Numbered from the stretch's first letter, positions 48,194 through 57,736 are shown. The stretch: 64,000 bases of DNA from Shewanella japonica (GCF_002075795.1 NZ_CP020472.1:3393001-3457000), one strand, 5' to 3'. Numbers and translations are program-made. Notes: a model not told the origin generated them from the letters alone.

Positions 48194-49666
48194 ATGAGCA
48201 ATGCAAAACCACAGGGGACCATGCTTGGTCATCCCAAGGGGCTTTTCCTGCTGTTTACAACAGAATTATGGGAAAGATTTAGTTACTACGCAATGCGCGC
48301 CATTTTGGTGCTCTATCTAGTCGATAAGGTTCAATCAGATGGTGGTCATGGTCTTGGTTGGACACAAGCAGATGCAATCTCTCTTTATGGTACTTTCACA
48401 GGTCTAGTATACTTAACACCGCTTATTGGTGGTTGGTTAGCTGATAATTATTTAGGTCAACGTAAAGCCATCATGATTGGTGGTGCATTAATGGCTGCTG
48501 GTCAATTTACTTTGGCATTTCCTCATAGTTGGGCACCGGGTGCCGAAACGACTATTTTCTATATCGGTCTATTTACTCTTATCATTGGTAACGGCTTATT
48601 TAAGCCAAATATCTCTACTATGGTAGGTGACTTATATGAAGAAGGTGATCACCGTCGTGATGGTGCATTTACTATCTTCTATATGGGTATCAACGTAGGT
48701 GCATTCCTTTCAGGTATCATTGTTGGTTCGGTTGTTGCAGCTTACGATGGTAACTTCCAAATGGGCTTCTTGTGTGCAGGTATCGGTATGGTACTTTCAC
48801 TGATTATTCAATTTGTTTTTGCGCAAAAATTATTAGGTGACATTGGTCGCTACCCTGCTGCAAAACTTGAAAAAGAGAAGCAAAAAGAAAAAGGTGATGT
48901 ACGTAAAGAGCCATTAACTAAAGTTGAGCGTGACCGTATTAAAGTGATTATGGTTATGGGTCTGTTCACCATTATCTTCTGGGCTGGCTTTGAGCAAGCT
49001 GGTGGTCTGATGAACTTGTTCACTAATGACTTTACTGACCGTATGATTGGTAGCTGGGAAGTACCAACAACTTGGTTCCAGTCTTTAAACGCTATGTTTA
49101 TTGTTATTTTTGCGCCAGTGATAGCCTCTATTTGGGTACGTCTTGGTAAAAATGAGCCTAACTCACCTGTAAAATTTGCTTTAGGTTTAGTATTACTGGG
49201 TATTGGTTTCCTATTCATGATTGGTGCGGTATTAGAAATGGGCGGTGACGCCAATGCCAAATCAAGCATGTGGTGGCTTGTAGGTGCATACTTCTTCCAT
49301 ACTATGGGCGAACTATGTTTATCTCCAATCGGTCTATCAATGGTAACTAAACTTGCTCCACTGCGTATTGCTTCTCTAATGATGGGTGCTTGGTTCCTAT
49401 TCGTTGCTATTGCAAACAAAGTTGGCGGCATTGTAGGTTCATTCATTGGTCATGGTGGCGAAAAAGAAGAGCAACTTGCTAATGCAATGGCCATTTTCGC
49501 TGGTATCGCAATTACTTCTGCTGTATCAGGCATTATCCTTTACTTCATGGCTGACAAGCTCGTTGACTGGATGCGCGGCGCTGAAGGACACAATGAAAGC
49601 GAAGAAGAAGCATTAGCAGAAGAAATCGCTGTTACTGCTGAACATGAAGCGATTAAACCAAGTTAA
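48194..49666 (+). CDS. Proton-dependent oligopeptide transporter (POT/PTR family MFS)
   Basis: 490 residues, about 14 membrane helices, importing di- and tripeptides with protons. The POT signature is present: TTELWERFSYYAMRAILVLYL near the N-terminus and the FYMGINVGAFLSG motif in helix 5; the proton-coupling ExxER-type segment lies in the first helix. ATG at 48194 preceded by GGAAG; a GTG four codons earlier is rejected. Single gene with its own terminator. It resembles the DtpA/B group, but the exact subgroup is not assigned. Confidence 0.92.
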   Translation: MSNAKPQGTMLGHPKGLFLLFTTELWERFSYYAMRAILVLYLVDKVQSDGGHGLGWTQADAISLYGTFTGLVYLTPLIGGWLADNYLGQRKAIMIGGALMAAGQFTLAFPHSWAPGAETTIFYIGLFTLIIGNGLFKPNISTMVGDLYEEGDHRRDGAFTIFYMGINVGAFLSGIIVGSVVAAYDGNFQMGFLCAGIGMVLSLIIQFVFAQKLLGDIGRYPAAKLEKEKQKEKGDVRKEPLTKVERDRIKVIMVMGLFTIIFWAGFEQAGGLMNLFTNDFTDRMIGSWEVPTTWFQSLNAMFIVIFAPVIASIWVRLGKNEPNSPVKFALGLVLLGIGFLFMIGAVLEMGGDANAKSSMWWLVGAYFFHTMGELCLSPIGLSMVTKLAPLRIASLMMGAWFLFVAIANKVGGIVGSFIGHGGEKEEQLANAMAIFAGIAITSAVSGIILYFMADKLVDWMRGAEGHNESEEEALAEEIAVTAEHEAIKPS

Positions 49667-49686
49667 TCGATAAGTGTTAAAAAGCT

Positions 49687-49712
49687 AAAAACCTCGCAAT
49701 TGCGAGGTTTTT
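49687..49712 (+). terminator. Terminator after the POT transporter
   Basis: AAAAACCTCGCA/TGCGAGGTTTTT, a perfect palindromic stem with no spare loop bases, followed by AG and further T. Confidence 0.8.
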
Positions 49713-49814
49713 AGTTTTTTACTTTCTTAATGCTTGTTAGCTAATGACTTATCACTTATTTAAAAACTTGAAACAGCCCAAAATAAACCTACCTTGTCTT
49801 ATACTAGTAACCGA

Positions 49815-50960
49815 CTAGTTAACCGCTAACTCAATAAAACCACCAGCAGGAACAGTTTCATCATAATATAATCCGTCAAATTCATTATTCAAAAGTTTAT
49901 TACGATGCTGACTAATATTACTGGCGATACAAATTTTTTCTTCAGGCATTAACGTTCTAAACTGCATACTTGGTTTATTCCATTCAACAGTTCCCAGCTG
50001 TAACGATTCAGACATTGCCAATGGCGCAAGCCCATTATTATTACGTAAATAACAGCGTAAACCGCTACCAGCCTGCCCTATTGCCACTCTAAAGTTACTT
50101 AAATCAATGCAGACATAAACAATATCTACAAATAAATTAATGCCAGAATTAACCATACGGTCATTTAGGTAGCTCAACATATTAAACGGCTCAATGAGTG
50201 TGGTGCTCAATCCATTTCTAAATAACTTTAGTTTTTGATTTACGAAACTTCTTAATAGTACGCAGCCAAATGCAGCACGATTATCCTCGGGATGGAAATG
50301 AGCCATATACATCATTAAGTGATTGTCACCCACCATCGTTGAGTCAATAAAGTAGGCACTGACATCACTATTTTTGCAGAGGCTATAATGAATTTTAGCT
50401 GATGGATAACACACATTTGATGCAGGAAATAATTGCTGCTGAACACTTTTAGCCGCTTCTGAATTATGTTCAAGCAAACTGAAATTATCGGTTAACTCTT
50501 GGTAGGATAAATCCTGACTCATGTTTGCCGCTGAATTAATCACCGCGTCACTATCATTAAAATCGAGATGTTCTAATTGCGTGTTTTGTGGGGAAATAGC
50601 TTGCAAGATGGCTTGTTCGATAATACTAAAATCAGCCAAAGGTTTAACCAAATAATCACTGGCGCCATATCGCAAAGCCTCAACAACATCGGCCATGACA
50701 TTGTTTCCAGAAATGACAATTGAAGGCACTGCTGGATTAATTTTAATAATTTGCTTGAGCATCCCTAACCCATCGAGTTTAGGCATACTCAAGTCTGCAA
50801 TCACAATATCAACAGTATGAGCCTGAAACTCACTGACACCTTCGTTACCATCTGCGGCTTCGAATACAACGGCACCTTGCTGGACTAAAAAATCGGCCAA
50901 CAATTGCCTAAAAACTGAATCATCTTCAACTAACAGCACAGCGACATCTGTTAATGCCAT
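49815..50960 (-). CDS. Response regulator with degenerate PP2C/SpoIIE-like output domain
   Basis: 381 residues. The receiver domain (about 1-125) has the acidic pair in LLVEDDSVFR, phosphoacceptor Asp in IVIADLSMPKLDG, and Lys in YLVKPLAD. The second half (about 175-380) has the layout of the RssB-type phosphatase domain (QQQLFPASNVCYPSAKIHYSL, then core strands). The metal-binding aspartates of an active PP2C are not at the expected positions (YFIDSTMVGDNHLMMYMAHF), so catalysis is doubtful. It may act as a phosphorylation-switched binding protein, by analogy with RssB. It lies 50 bases downstream of the mlaA-like gene and on the same strand, probably one operon. Confidence 0.8.
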   Translation of the reverse strand: MALTDVAVLLVEDDSVFRQLLADFLVQQGAVVFEAADGNEGVSEFQAHTVDIVIADLSMPKLDGLGMLKQIIKINPAVPSIVISGNNVMADVVEALRYGASDYLVKPLADFSIIEQAILQAISPQNTQLEHLDFNDSDAVINSAANMSQDLSYQELTDNFSLLEHNSEAAKSVQQQLFPASNVCYPSAKIHYSLCKNSDVSAYFIDSTMVGDNHLMMYMAHFHPEDNRAAFGCVLLRSFVNQKLKLFRNGLSTTLIEPFNMLSYLNDRMVNSGINLFVDIVYVCIDLSNFRVAIGQAGSGLRCYLRNNNGLAPLAMSESLQLGTVEWNKPSMQFRTLMPEEKICIASNISQHRNKLLNNEFDGLYYDETVPAGGFIELAVN

Positions 50961-51009
50961 ACTTTTCCCCGGCAGATTATCTACCGGCGAAATAATTAGT
51001 CCGGCAGGT

Positions 51010-51795
51010 TTACTCGAGCTCTAATAGGTATTCTTCGAGTAACTCGTCATCGTCTTGTTTTGAAGGCACATTGCCGTCATAAACTTTATAATCCATATAC
51101 TGAAAATAGGCTTCTTTTACAAAGGTATATGGATCAAGCGCATTATCCAATAAGCGTTCTTGATCAATAGCAGCAGCACGAGAATCAAGGTTTTTTAAAC
51201 CCCATTTCAAAATGGACTGCCATAACAAGAACTCTGATAAAGGAAAGTATAGACCATCAACCCAATCTGAGGCGAGTTCCCTTGTCACATAGGGACCAAA
51301 AAAAGGCGCCATAAAATAAGGCCCATTTGGTACACCGTAATAGCCCAAAACTTCGTTAAATTGATCTTGTTTTCTTACCATCCCCATCATGTCAGCAACA
51401 TCAATGATGCCGAATAAACCTAAGGTGGTATTAACTGTGAAGCGGCCACCAGCATTGGCAGCCCAACCCCATTTTCCTTGTAATGCATTATTCACAAGTG
51501 AACTTGGCTCTTCAAAGTTACGTACAAAGTTATTGACACCTGATTTAACGGGTAAGGGTAAATAGTCGTTGTAGCCGTGGGCTATGGGGCGAAATAAATG
51601 CCTGTCTAGCACCAAGTAATTAAAGTCCCACATTGCACGGTTAAAACCTTCAATGGGGTCTCTTGGGTCGTTATAAATAACTTCAACTGCTGGTTTTACG
51701 GTTGATTGAGGTGCATTGGTTGAAGCTTCTTCAGCGTGCGCTAAAAAAACCGAATTACCCAACATCAAAGAAAGTAACATCCATTTATACTTCAT
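51010..51795 (-). CDS. mlaA: MlaA (VacJ) family outer-membrane lipid-asymmetry protein, non-lipoprotein form
   Basis: 261 residues. MlaA family core: DPIEGFNRAMWDFNYLVLDRHLFRP, then NNALQGKWGWAANAGGRF and the amphipathic segment GVPNGPYFMAPFFGPYVTRELA. In E. coli MlaA is a lipoprotein that removes misplaced phospholipid from the outer leaflet. Here the signal peptide (VFLAHA) has no Cys, so no lipid anchor is expected. The C-terminus is acidic (DDDELLEEYLLELE). AGAGAG upstream of the ATG. The partner genes mlaBCDEF are not in this window. Confidence 0.87.
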   Translation of the reverse strand: MKYKWMLLSLMLGNSVFLAHAEEASTNAPQSTVKPAVEVIYNDPRDPIEGFNRAMWDFNYLVLDRHLFRPIAHGYNDYLPLPVKSGVNNFVRNFEEPSSLVNNALQGKWGWAANAGGRFTVNTTLGLFGIIDVADMMGMVRKQDQFNEVLGYYGVPNGPYFMAPFFGPYVTRELASDWVDGLYFPLSEFLLWQSILKWGLKNLDSRAAAIDQERLLDNALDPYTFVKEAYFQYMDYKVYDGNVPSKQDDDELLEEYLLELE

Positions 51796-52181
51796 ACATC
51801 TCTCTTTAGGGAATTAGTAACTACCAGCAAATGACAATATTTATGATACTAATGAGTACGTTATATACATATGATGAGATCAAATAGAGACTACAAAGAA
51901 AGTTGGAAATCATCATATTCTTGCTGATAGTGTTAAAGCTTAATCTTAGTAAGTCGATAAAAGAGCACTGAGGTTATAACTTGTTCATTGAGCTTATCGG
52001 CAACGATAAATAACAAAGTTATTTAAACAATAAGTCAATATTTGTAAGTTTAGCAATGTTACAAATACCACCAAGTGACTTACGATTAGGCTACACAATG
52101 ACTTTTAAGGATACGTGTGGCCAACAAGATATCAACCATTAAATTGTAATAGAACATATTATAAGGTGCTATTGCCCTGTT
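51796..52181. other. 386-bp divergent region between mlaA and the FliK-like gene
   Basis: AT-rich, no ORF. I looked for a sigma-54 (TGGCAC-N5-TTGC) or sigma-28 promoter before the FliK-like gene and did not find a convincing one. Confidence 0.4.
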
Positions 52182-54326
52182 ATGACAACTATCAAAACAA
52201 GTGCACATATAGACAAAAGTGAAGTAGGTGCCGCATTAAAAAATGCAGCTAAATCCCACAGTCTAGACTCGTCCTCGTCAAGGCCAGCATCATCACAATT
52301 AGAGCAAGGTACTGTGCTGGTTCCTGCTAAAATAATTGCTGATAAACCAATAGCTAATTCTTCAACAAGTCGTGCGCAAGTGGATAAGCCTCAACCAGCA
52401 GCAGCGAATCCAAGTCAAGTTACACTTGATATAAAAGGTAAACAGATACAATTTAAACCGAGCCTGCAAGTCAACCAACTGTTGCAGGCTGGCGCTAAAG
52501 TCATGATTAGCGCCGAGCAAGTCACTCAGTTGACAACCAGCACACAGCCAAGCCCAACACAAGCCGTTAATCTAGGGCAACAACAAATTGTCATTGTAGG
52601 CCAGCCTGTTAGGCTTAACTTACCGGATGAAATTTTAAATATTGCCTATTCAAATGGAATTTCATCCAAGCAGCTTTTGACGTTAGCATCTCGACCACAA
52701 GGTTATCCGCTACCAATTGTAAACATCAATACCAATGTAATGAGATTCGATAATGGCACCAATGTCACTGTTTCAACATTACCCACACTACCTAGTGGTA
52801 CCCAAGTTGCCTATGTATCTCAGATCGCAGGCAAACTGCAGCTCATATTAAGCCCAGTAAGACTTATAGAGTCGGTACCAATGACACTAAAAGTCGACCA
52901 TATTACCGATGCGAGTACTAAGGCTGCGCCCAGCTTGACCTCCCAATTAGACCAACGCATTATCACTCGAAATGAGCCGGTCCAGGTCTTATCGCAATTT
53001 TTAAAAAAGCTTGAGCACATGCCTGCAGCTATAGAGAATAGTCATGTCAGACAGGTACAATCTAATACAACCATGTACCCAGTGCAGAAACCTTCTACAG
53101 AGTTGATTGCAAAACAAAGCCATCAAGAACAAGCGTTGTTTATAAAAATTAAAGATGTATTAACGAGCCCTTTCAATAACAGAAGCATTGACCTTCTCAA
53201 CAGCAATGTTTCGCAATTATTATCTAAAGGGGCGTCGTTATCTCCAGATCAGTTTAAACAACTCACCAACCTTATTCTGCAAATGGCCCAATCAAGCAAT
53301 GCTGGGAGCTTGAGGGTGACGCAGGAGCAAATAGCTGCGATTACTGCGCAGGTGAATAAGTTAACCCCTCAAGCTAAGCTTGATGCCGCTCATATTTGCG
53401 CAGCAACTAAACTTACTGGCGAAACTTTGGCGAATACAGTCTCGAATAGCACTGTGGCTGGTAATAGCCTAGTTAGTCATAGTAAGTCACCATTTGAAGT
53501 ACTAAACCAAAATTTATCTAAAGCTGGTGCAATGCCCTCTCAGCAAGCCGATACTACTCAATCACAAAGCCTAGCATCACAACTATTAAAAATACTGCCT
53601 AAGCTCGATCCATCGCCAATAACTGAGTTAGTTAATCCTCAACTTCTAAAGGCTGAACTAACACAACTTGCAAACCTTAACCTGAGCCAGACAGCATCTA
53701 TTCCAAATAGCACACTAATGGGCGGAGCAATAACAAGTCTATTTCAATTATTGCTCGGATTTAAACTCAAAAGTGTTAATACCAGTATGAGCCCGAAGCT
53801 GCAAAACTATATGGCTAAATTACAACAGAAAGTTGTTAGTTCAATGACCGCCAATCATCCGATGCTAGCAGCATTAGATAAAGCGGGCAGCTTAGAATCA
53901 CTCACTAAATTTGCATCAAGTGTGAACCTTTACCAACAAGCCAGTAATGAAAACAGTCAAACGCAGACTTGGTACTTTGCTTTACCTTATTCTATTGGGC
54001 AAAGAAATGAGCAGTTTGAAGGCAAATTTGAACAGTCCGCAGCTAAGGATGAAGATGAAAAACAGCAAGGTTGGCGTCTTCAGCTTAAGTTTAACCTTGC
54101 CCACGGCCCATTACTAATTAATGCCCATAAACAAGGTGAGTACCTAGACTTAGCCTTCACTGGTGACAATCCTGCTATTTTGTCAAAAGTGGATTCATTT
54201 CAAGAAGCTTTAGCTGAAAAAATAAACCAAGCAGGCTTACAAGCGCGAGAGATAAAAACCACTGTAGCCCCAGTTGCCGCGACCTTATTACCTGGCGACC
54301 ATTACTTGGTGAAAACCAACGCTTAA
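52182..54326 (+). CDS. FliK-like (flagellar hook-length control) C-terminal domain protein
   Basis: 714 residues. A long Ser/Thr/Gln/Ala-rich, low-complexity N-terminal region (to about 560) is followed by a compact C-terminal domain (about 590-714) with WYFALPYSIGQRNEQFEG and WRLQLKFNLAHGPLLINAH, matching the hook-length-control C-terminal (Flg_hook) type. Its long disordered region is consistent with the ruler role of FliK, but this is not the fliK of the flagellar operon as far as this window shows. It is followed by a stand-alone FlhB-like gene, the kind of partner FliK acts on. Weak ribosome binding site; the start could be internal. Confidence 0.7.
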   Translation: MTTIKTSAHIDKSEVGAALKNAAKSHSLDSSSSRPASSQLEQGTVLVPAKIIADKPIANSSTSRAQVDKPQPAAANPSQVTLDIKGKQIQFKPSLQVNQLLQAGAKVMISAEQVTQLTTSTQPSPTQAVNLGQQQIVIVGQPVRLNLPDEILNIAYSNGISSKQLLTLASRPQGYPLPIVNINTNVMRFDNGTNVTVSTLPTLPSGTQVAYVSQIAGKLQLILSPVRLIESVPMTLKVDHITDASTKAAPSLTSQLDQRIITRNEPVQVLSQFLKKLEHMPAAIENSHVRQVQSNTTMYPVQKPSTELIAKQSHQEQALFIKIKDVLTSPFNNRSIDLLNSNVSQLLSKGASLSPDQFKQLTNLILQMAQSSNAGSLRVTQEQIAAITAQVNKLTPQAKLDAAHICAATKLTGETLANTVSNSTVAGNSLVSHSKSPFEVLNQNLSKAGAMPSQQADTTQSQSLASQLLKILPKLDPSPITELVNPQLLKAELTQLANLNLSQTASIPNSTLMGGAITSLFQLLLGFKLKSVNTSMSPKLQNYMAKLQQKVVSSMTANHPMLAALDKAGSLESLTKFASSVNLYQQASNENSQTQTWYFALPYSIGQRNEQFEGKFEQSAAKDEDEKQQGWRLQLKFNLAHGPLLINAHKQGEYLDLAFTGDNPAILSKVDSFQEALAEKINQAGLQAREIKTTVAPVAATLLPGDHYLVKTNA

Positions 54327-54417
54327 TAAAGCTGGGAGAGTAAAACCAGTACAAGTGAAATCAGTGTTTAGTCAAAACACGTTTTTAATTGAAAGCAAAA
54401 TAAAGAATAGGATATGT

Positions 54418-54717
54418 ATGAGTAAGATTAAGAAAGCGGTTGCGTTGAGCTTTGATGGAAAAGAAGCGCCAAAAGTAACAGCAACAGGCAAGGATTTAGT
54501 CGCGCAAGAAATCATTGCTTTAGCAGAAGCAACGGGGGTTTATATCCATCAGGATGAGCATTTAAGTGAGTTTTTACAATTGCTAGAGCTAGGTGAAGAA
54601 GTTCCCAAAGAGCTCTACACGCTAATCGCAGAGCTCATTGCATTTGTCTATATGCTAGATGGTAAATTTCCTGAGCAATGGAACAACCTTCATCAAAGGA
54701 TCCTAGATAAAGCCTAA
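54418..54717 (+). CDS. Stand-alone FlhB C-terminal-domain protein (EscU/YscU/HrcU type)
   Basis: 99 residues corresponding to the cytoplasmic part of FlhB after the membrane domain: VALSFDGKEAPKVTATGKDLVAQEIIALAE..GVYIHQDEHLSEFLQLLELGEEVPKELY. It lacks the membrane domain and the NPTH autocleavage loop of full FlhB. Start ATG at 54418 with AGGAT upstream; a longer start at 54355 adds unrelated residues. Such short FlhB-like proteins are known beside flagellar loci; their role is not settled. It lies 91 bases after the FliK-like gene on the same strand. Confidence 0.85.
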   Translation: MSKIKKAVALSFDGKEAPKVTATGKDLVAQEIIALAEATGVYIHQDEHLSEFLQLLELGEEVPKELYTLIAELIAFVYMLDGKFPEQWNNLHQRILDKA

Positions 54718-54729
54718 TGACAATGTACG

Positions 54730-55128
54730 CTATTTTTTATGTAAACGAATGATAAGTTCAGCTTCGGCTTTCGGTAATTCACATTCTTCCATTAATTCTT
54801 GTACCCCAGCGCCTAACCCCACCATTTTTAATGCGCGAGAATATAACTTAGACTGGGGATCTTGCTGACTGGCCTCTTCAATCATATCTGATTGTTTAGC
54901 AATCTTTTGCTCGAGTTCTAATACTCTTTTACCTACCCCTATAGTGCCACTTCTTAGCTCTTGCAGCTCGCGCTTGACCGACTCGCGCTGTCGATCATTT
55001 TCTTTAACTAACAAGGTAAGTGCATCAACTTTGCTTTGCAGCTTAGCTGTTTTTTTACTAAACACAGTCCAAAAAATTGCCCCTGCAACAACAATAATAA
55101 CGATAAGAATCAGCAACTCTTGTGACAT
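54730..55128 (-). CDS. DUF2802 family membrane-anchored protein
   Basis: 132 residues. One N-terminal membrane helix (about 5-22), a long coiled coil (about 30-100), and a C-terminal part with the ARALKMVGLGAGVQELMEECELPKAEAELI-type helical motif (here starting SRALKMVG). It occurs at the end of the chemotaxis operon in related bacteria, but its function is not established. A terminator-like hairpin sits between it and cheW, so expression may be lower than that of the preceding genes. Confidence 0.83.
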   Translation of the reverse strand: MSQELLILIVIIVVAGAIFWTVFSKKTAKLQSKVDALTLLVKENDRQRESVKRELQELRSGTIGVGKRVLELEQKIAKQSDMIEEASQQDPQSKLYSRALKMVGLGAGVQELMEECELPKAEAELIIRLHKK

Positions 55129-55165
55129 TTATTTTCCTTGGTAAATTTTTTAGTCATTAAAACAC

Positions 55166-55194
55166 AAAAGCCAGCAAAAAATAATGCTGGCTTT
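55166..55194 (-). terminator. Terminator-like hairpin after cheW
   Basis: AAAGCCAGCA/TGCTGGCTTT stem; on the minus strand it is followed by TTTTGTGTTTT, between cheW and the DUF2802 gene. Confidence 0.6.
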
Positions 55195-55213
55195 CATTGG
55201 TATAGCGTTAACA

Positions 55214-55708
55214 CTATAACTGAGTGATTTCAGCCCACTCATCATCCGATAATAATTTATCTAAGTCGACTAAAATAAGTAACTCATTGTCACGGTTGCT
55301 CACACCTTGGATAAATTTAGCACTTTCTTCAGTGCCGACATTCGGTGCATTATCAATTTCAGAGCGGCGTAAGTAAACGACTTCAGCAACGCTATCCACT
55401 AAAATACCAATAACTTGTTTTTCAGCTTCAATGATAACGATACGAGACGAGTCATCGACCTCAGCCGAATCAAGGCCAAAGCGCGAGCGTGTATCAATAA
55501 CAGTAACCACATTACCACGAAGATTAATAATACCCAGTACATATAATGGCGCACCTGGTACAGGGGCGATTTCAGTGTAACGTAACACCTCTTGTACTTG
55601 CATCACATTAATGCCGTAGGTTTCATTATCTAACTTAAATGTTACCCACTGTAAAACTACATCTTCTTTACCCGTAGCAACCGCTGCTACATTTCTTGAG
55701 TCTGTCAT
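55214..55708 (-). CDS. cheW: Chemotaxis coupling protein CheW
   Basis: A 164-residue SH3-like adaptor linking chemoreceptors to CheA. Family motifs: QWVTFKLDNETYGINVMQVQEVLRY, GVINLRGNVVTVIDTRSRFGL, and VDSVAEVVYLRR near the C-terminus. Eight bases separate it from parP upstream. Single-domain length; no extra domains. Confidence 0.95.
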   Translation of the reverse strand: MTDSRNVAAVATGKEDVVLQWVTFKLDNETYGINVMQVQEVLRYTEIAPVPGAPLYVLGIINLRGNVVTVIDTRSRFGLDSAEVDDSSRIVIIEAEKQVIGILVDSVAEVVYLRRSEIDNAPNVGTEESAKFIQGVSNRDNELLILVDLDKLLSDDEWAEITQL

Positions 55709-55716
55709 AAATAACC

Positions 55717-56949
55717 TCAGTCAATCGAATCTTGACAACCTAATCCTGCATCTAGCATTTCAATAAGCGCTTGCACGTTTAAAATGCCACACATTTGTTC
55801 TTTTACCACACCAGCAAGCCACGGACGCTTACCAGGTTTTTCACGCCAATTAACTTGTGATTTATCTATTTTTACAGCGTTAACTAATGACTCACAAGCC
55901 AAGCCCCAATCACTGTCTTCTAGCATTACTAAATACTGATAATCTACGCTTTCAGCCAATTCTTTAGTGTATTTCTCTGGCATAACCCAGCGGCAACTAT
56001 CCACTACGTTAACTTTTTGCTCCCTGCGTGTTTGTACTCCTAAAAACCAATCCGGGCGACCTATTAGATGACTAATATGCTCTATTTTAACAATACCACC
56101 TAGACTTACCAATGGCACAGCAAGTGTCAGCCCTGCAACATTAAAAAACAGTACCTGAAACTCATTATCAAGCACTTCTTGCAAGTTTTGAGTGACACTT
56201 GGTGGTGTTGCTCCAGTTTGTAAAGCAGGAGATGACTCTCGTTTACTATCAAGGGTGTCTTCCCTTGAATGGTTTTTCTTTAATGATATATCGGCAGTTT
56301 TTTCAGATACTTTACTGACAGATGCGCCAGAAGTGTCAATTTTTTTATCTAGGCTGTTTGCCTGAGTTTCTGGGCTTGCTTGGCTAAGCTTTTCCCTCAA
56401 TAACTGTGCTTTTAATTTAATATCATCTTGAACCTTGCTACTTGAAGGTTGTTTAATATCCGCAGCAAGATTTTCTTGTGCTTTTTCTAATGTTGGCTCG
56501 ACAACACCTTGCTTCTTAATCGTTGCACTAACGGCTGGTTCAGCATGTTTCGACACGGCTGAAAGTAATTTAGATAAAGCCGCTTTATCAACTGGAGGTT
56601 CAGCAAACGCTTTGCTCTGTTGTGATGTGCCAGCAACCCTAGCCTCGTTGAGCTGCGGAACATCGTCAATTGGAGCGACAGGCTTGTGTACCACTTTGCT
56701 GTGCTTTTTCTTGAAATCTACTGAATTGATATCTCGAGGGTTAGCTGCTGTTTTTTCATTTACTGATGCCTCGTGAGTATCAATAGTCTTTTTCGTTGCG
56801 GCAATGGAGTTAGTTGCATTGTCTGTTTTAGCAGTTGTTGAATTAGATAAGGGAGTTTCGGAGTCAGCTAAGCCTGCCGGCTCTTCTAGAGCTTCTTGTA
56901 ATAAAACAGAAAAAAAATCAAAAACAGTTTCGTCAACCGATTTTGACAT
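55717..56949 (-). CDS. parP: Polar chemotaxis protein ParP (CheW-like C-terminal domain)
   Basis: 410 residues. A long Lys/Ser/Ala-rich disordered N-terminal part (to about 250) precedes a C-terminal CheW-like (AIF-type) domain: FQVLFFNVAGLTLAVPLVSLGGIVKIEHI, RREQKVNVVDSCRWVMPEK, and AGVVKEQMCGILNVQALIEML. It lies directly after parC with overlapping ends, as in Vibrio, where ParP keeps CheA in polar arrays and bridges ParC to it. Length and layout fit that assignment; the name is given by order and domain, not by a search. Confidence 0.85.
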   Translation of the reverse strand: MSKSVDETVFDFFSVLLQEALEEPAGLADSETPLSNSTTAKTDNATNSIAATKKTIDTHEASVNEKTAANPRDINSVDFKKKHSKVVHKPVAPIDDVPQLNEARVAGTSQQSKAFAEPPVDKAALSKLLSAVSKHAEPAVSATIKKQGVVEPTLEKAQENLAADIKQPSSSKVQDDIKLKAQLLREKLSQASPETQANSLDKKIDTSGASVSKVSEKTADISLKKNHSREDTLDSKRESSPALQTGATPPSVTQNLQEVLDNEFQVLFFNVAGLTLAVPLVSLGGIVKIEHISHLIGRPDWFLGVQTRREQKVNVVDSCRWVMPEKYTKELAESVDYQYLVMLEDSDWGLACESLVNAVKIDKSQVNWREKPGKRPWLAGVVKEQMCGILNVQALIEMLDAGLGCQDSID

Positions 56950-57736
56950 GCTTAAACTCCTTGGCGAGCAAAAAATCTAATAGTCGATTATAAGCTTTCA
57001 TACCTCGGCTGCTCGGGGAATAGTGAGAAGCAGGGACATGCGCAAGACTCGCATCTCTAAACTTAGTATCGACAGGAATAACATCTGGCCACAAGGTATC
57101 AGGATATTTTTCCTCTAACGACTGCAATGCAATAGGTGATGCTTTGGTTCTTCTATCGAACATGGTAGGTAAAATGGTAAAACTATAGGTCGTTTTTTTA
57201 GAACGCCCCATTAACCCCATTGTTTTAACCATACGTTCTAAGCCTTTAATCGCCAGAAATTCTGTTTGCACAGGAATAACGATATGCTGGCTCGCAGCCA
57301 ATGCATTGACCATCAACACCCCTAAAATAGGTGGACAGTCGATGATAGCCACATCGTATTTATCTGCAAGTAACGAGGTCACATTTCTAAGTACTAACCC
57401 CACCCCCTCTTGATGACCGAGCGCTCTATCTAGGGTAGCAAGGGCCATTGAAGCAGGAATAATATCCAATCCATCTATGGATGTGGGGACGATATGCTTT
57501 TCAACACTTTCAAGAGTAAGGGTCTTATGTGAAAGGAAAATATCATATAGTGAGCTTGGGATTTCTTCTGAATCAATGCCGAGATAGTAACCCAATGAAG
57601 CATGAGGATCCGTGTCAATCATAAGCACTTTTTGGCCACGTTTTACTAACGCACCCGCTAAACTTGCCACCGTTGTGGTTTTGCCGACACCACCCTTTTG
57701 ATTAGCAATTGTCCATACTTTCAAATCACGCCTCAT
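56933..57736 (-). CDS. parC: ParA-like polar localisation ATPase ParC
   Basis: 267-residue ParA/MinD-type ATPase with deviant Walker A ANQKGGVGKTTT, Walker B (VAIIDCPPIL) and the DTDPHASLGYYLG switch segment. In Vibrio this protein (ParC, not topoisomerase ParC) places chemotaxis arrays at the pole. Its 3' end overlaps parP by 17 bases. An alternative start is TTG at 57724 with GAGG upstream; it would give the conserved MKVWTIANQ beginning. The ATG at 57736 lacks a good ribosome binding site, so the shorter form may be the real one. Confidence 0.88.
   Translation of the reverse strand: MRRDLKVWTIANQKGGVGKTTTVASLAGALVKRGQKVLMIDTDPHASLGYYLGIDSEEIPSSLYDIFLSHKTLTLESVEKHIVPTSIDGLDIIPASMALATLDRALGHQEGVGLVLRNVTSLLADKYDVAIIDCPPILGVLMVNALAASQHIVIPVQTEFLAIKGLERMVKTMGLMGRSKKTTYSFTILPTMFDRRTKASPIALQSLEEKYPDTLWPDVIPVDTKFRDASLAHVPASHYSPSSRGMKAYNRLLDFLLAKEFKHVKIG

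Noticed and set aside
48850-49446. 198-residue minus-strand reading frame inside the peptide transporter gene
   Set aside because: Antisense shadow of a well-supported membrane transporter.
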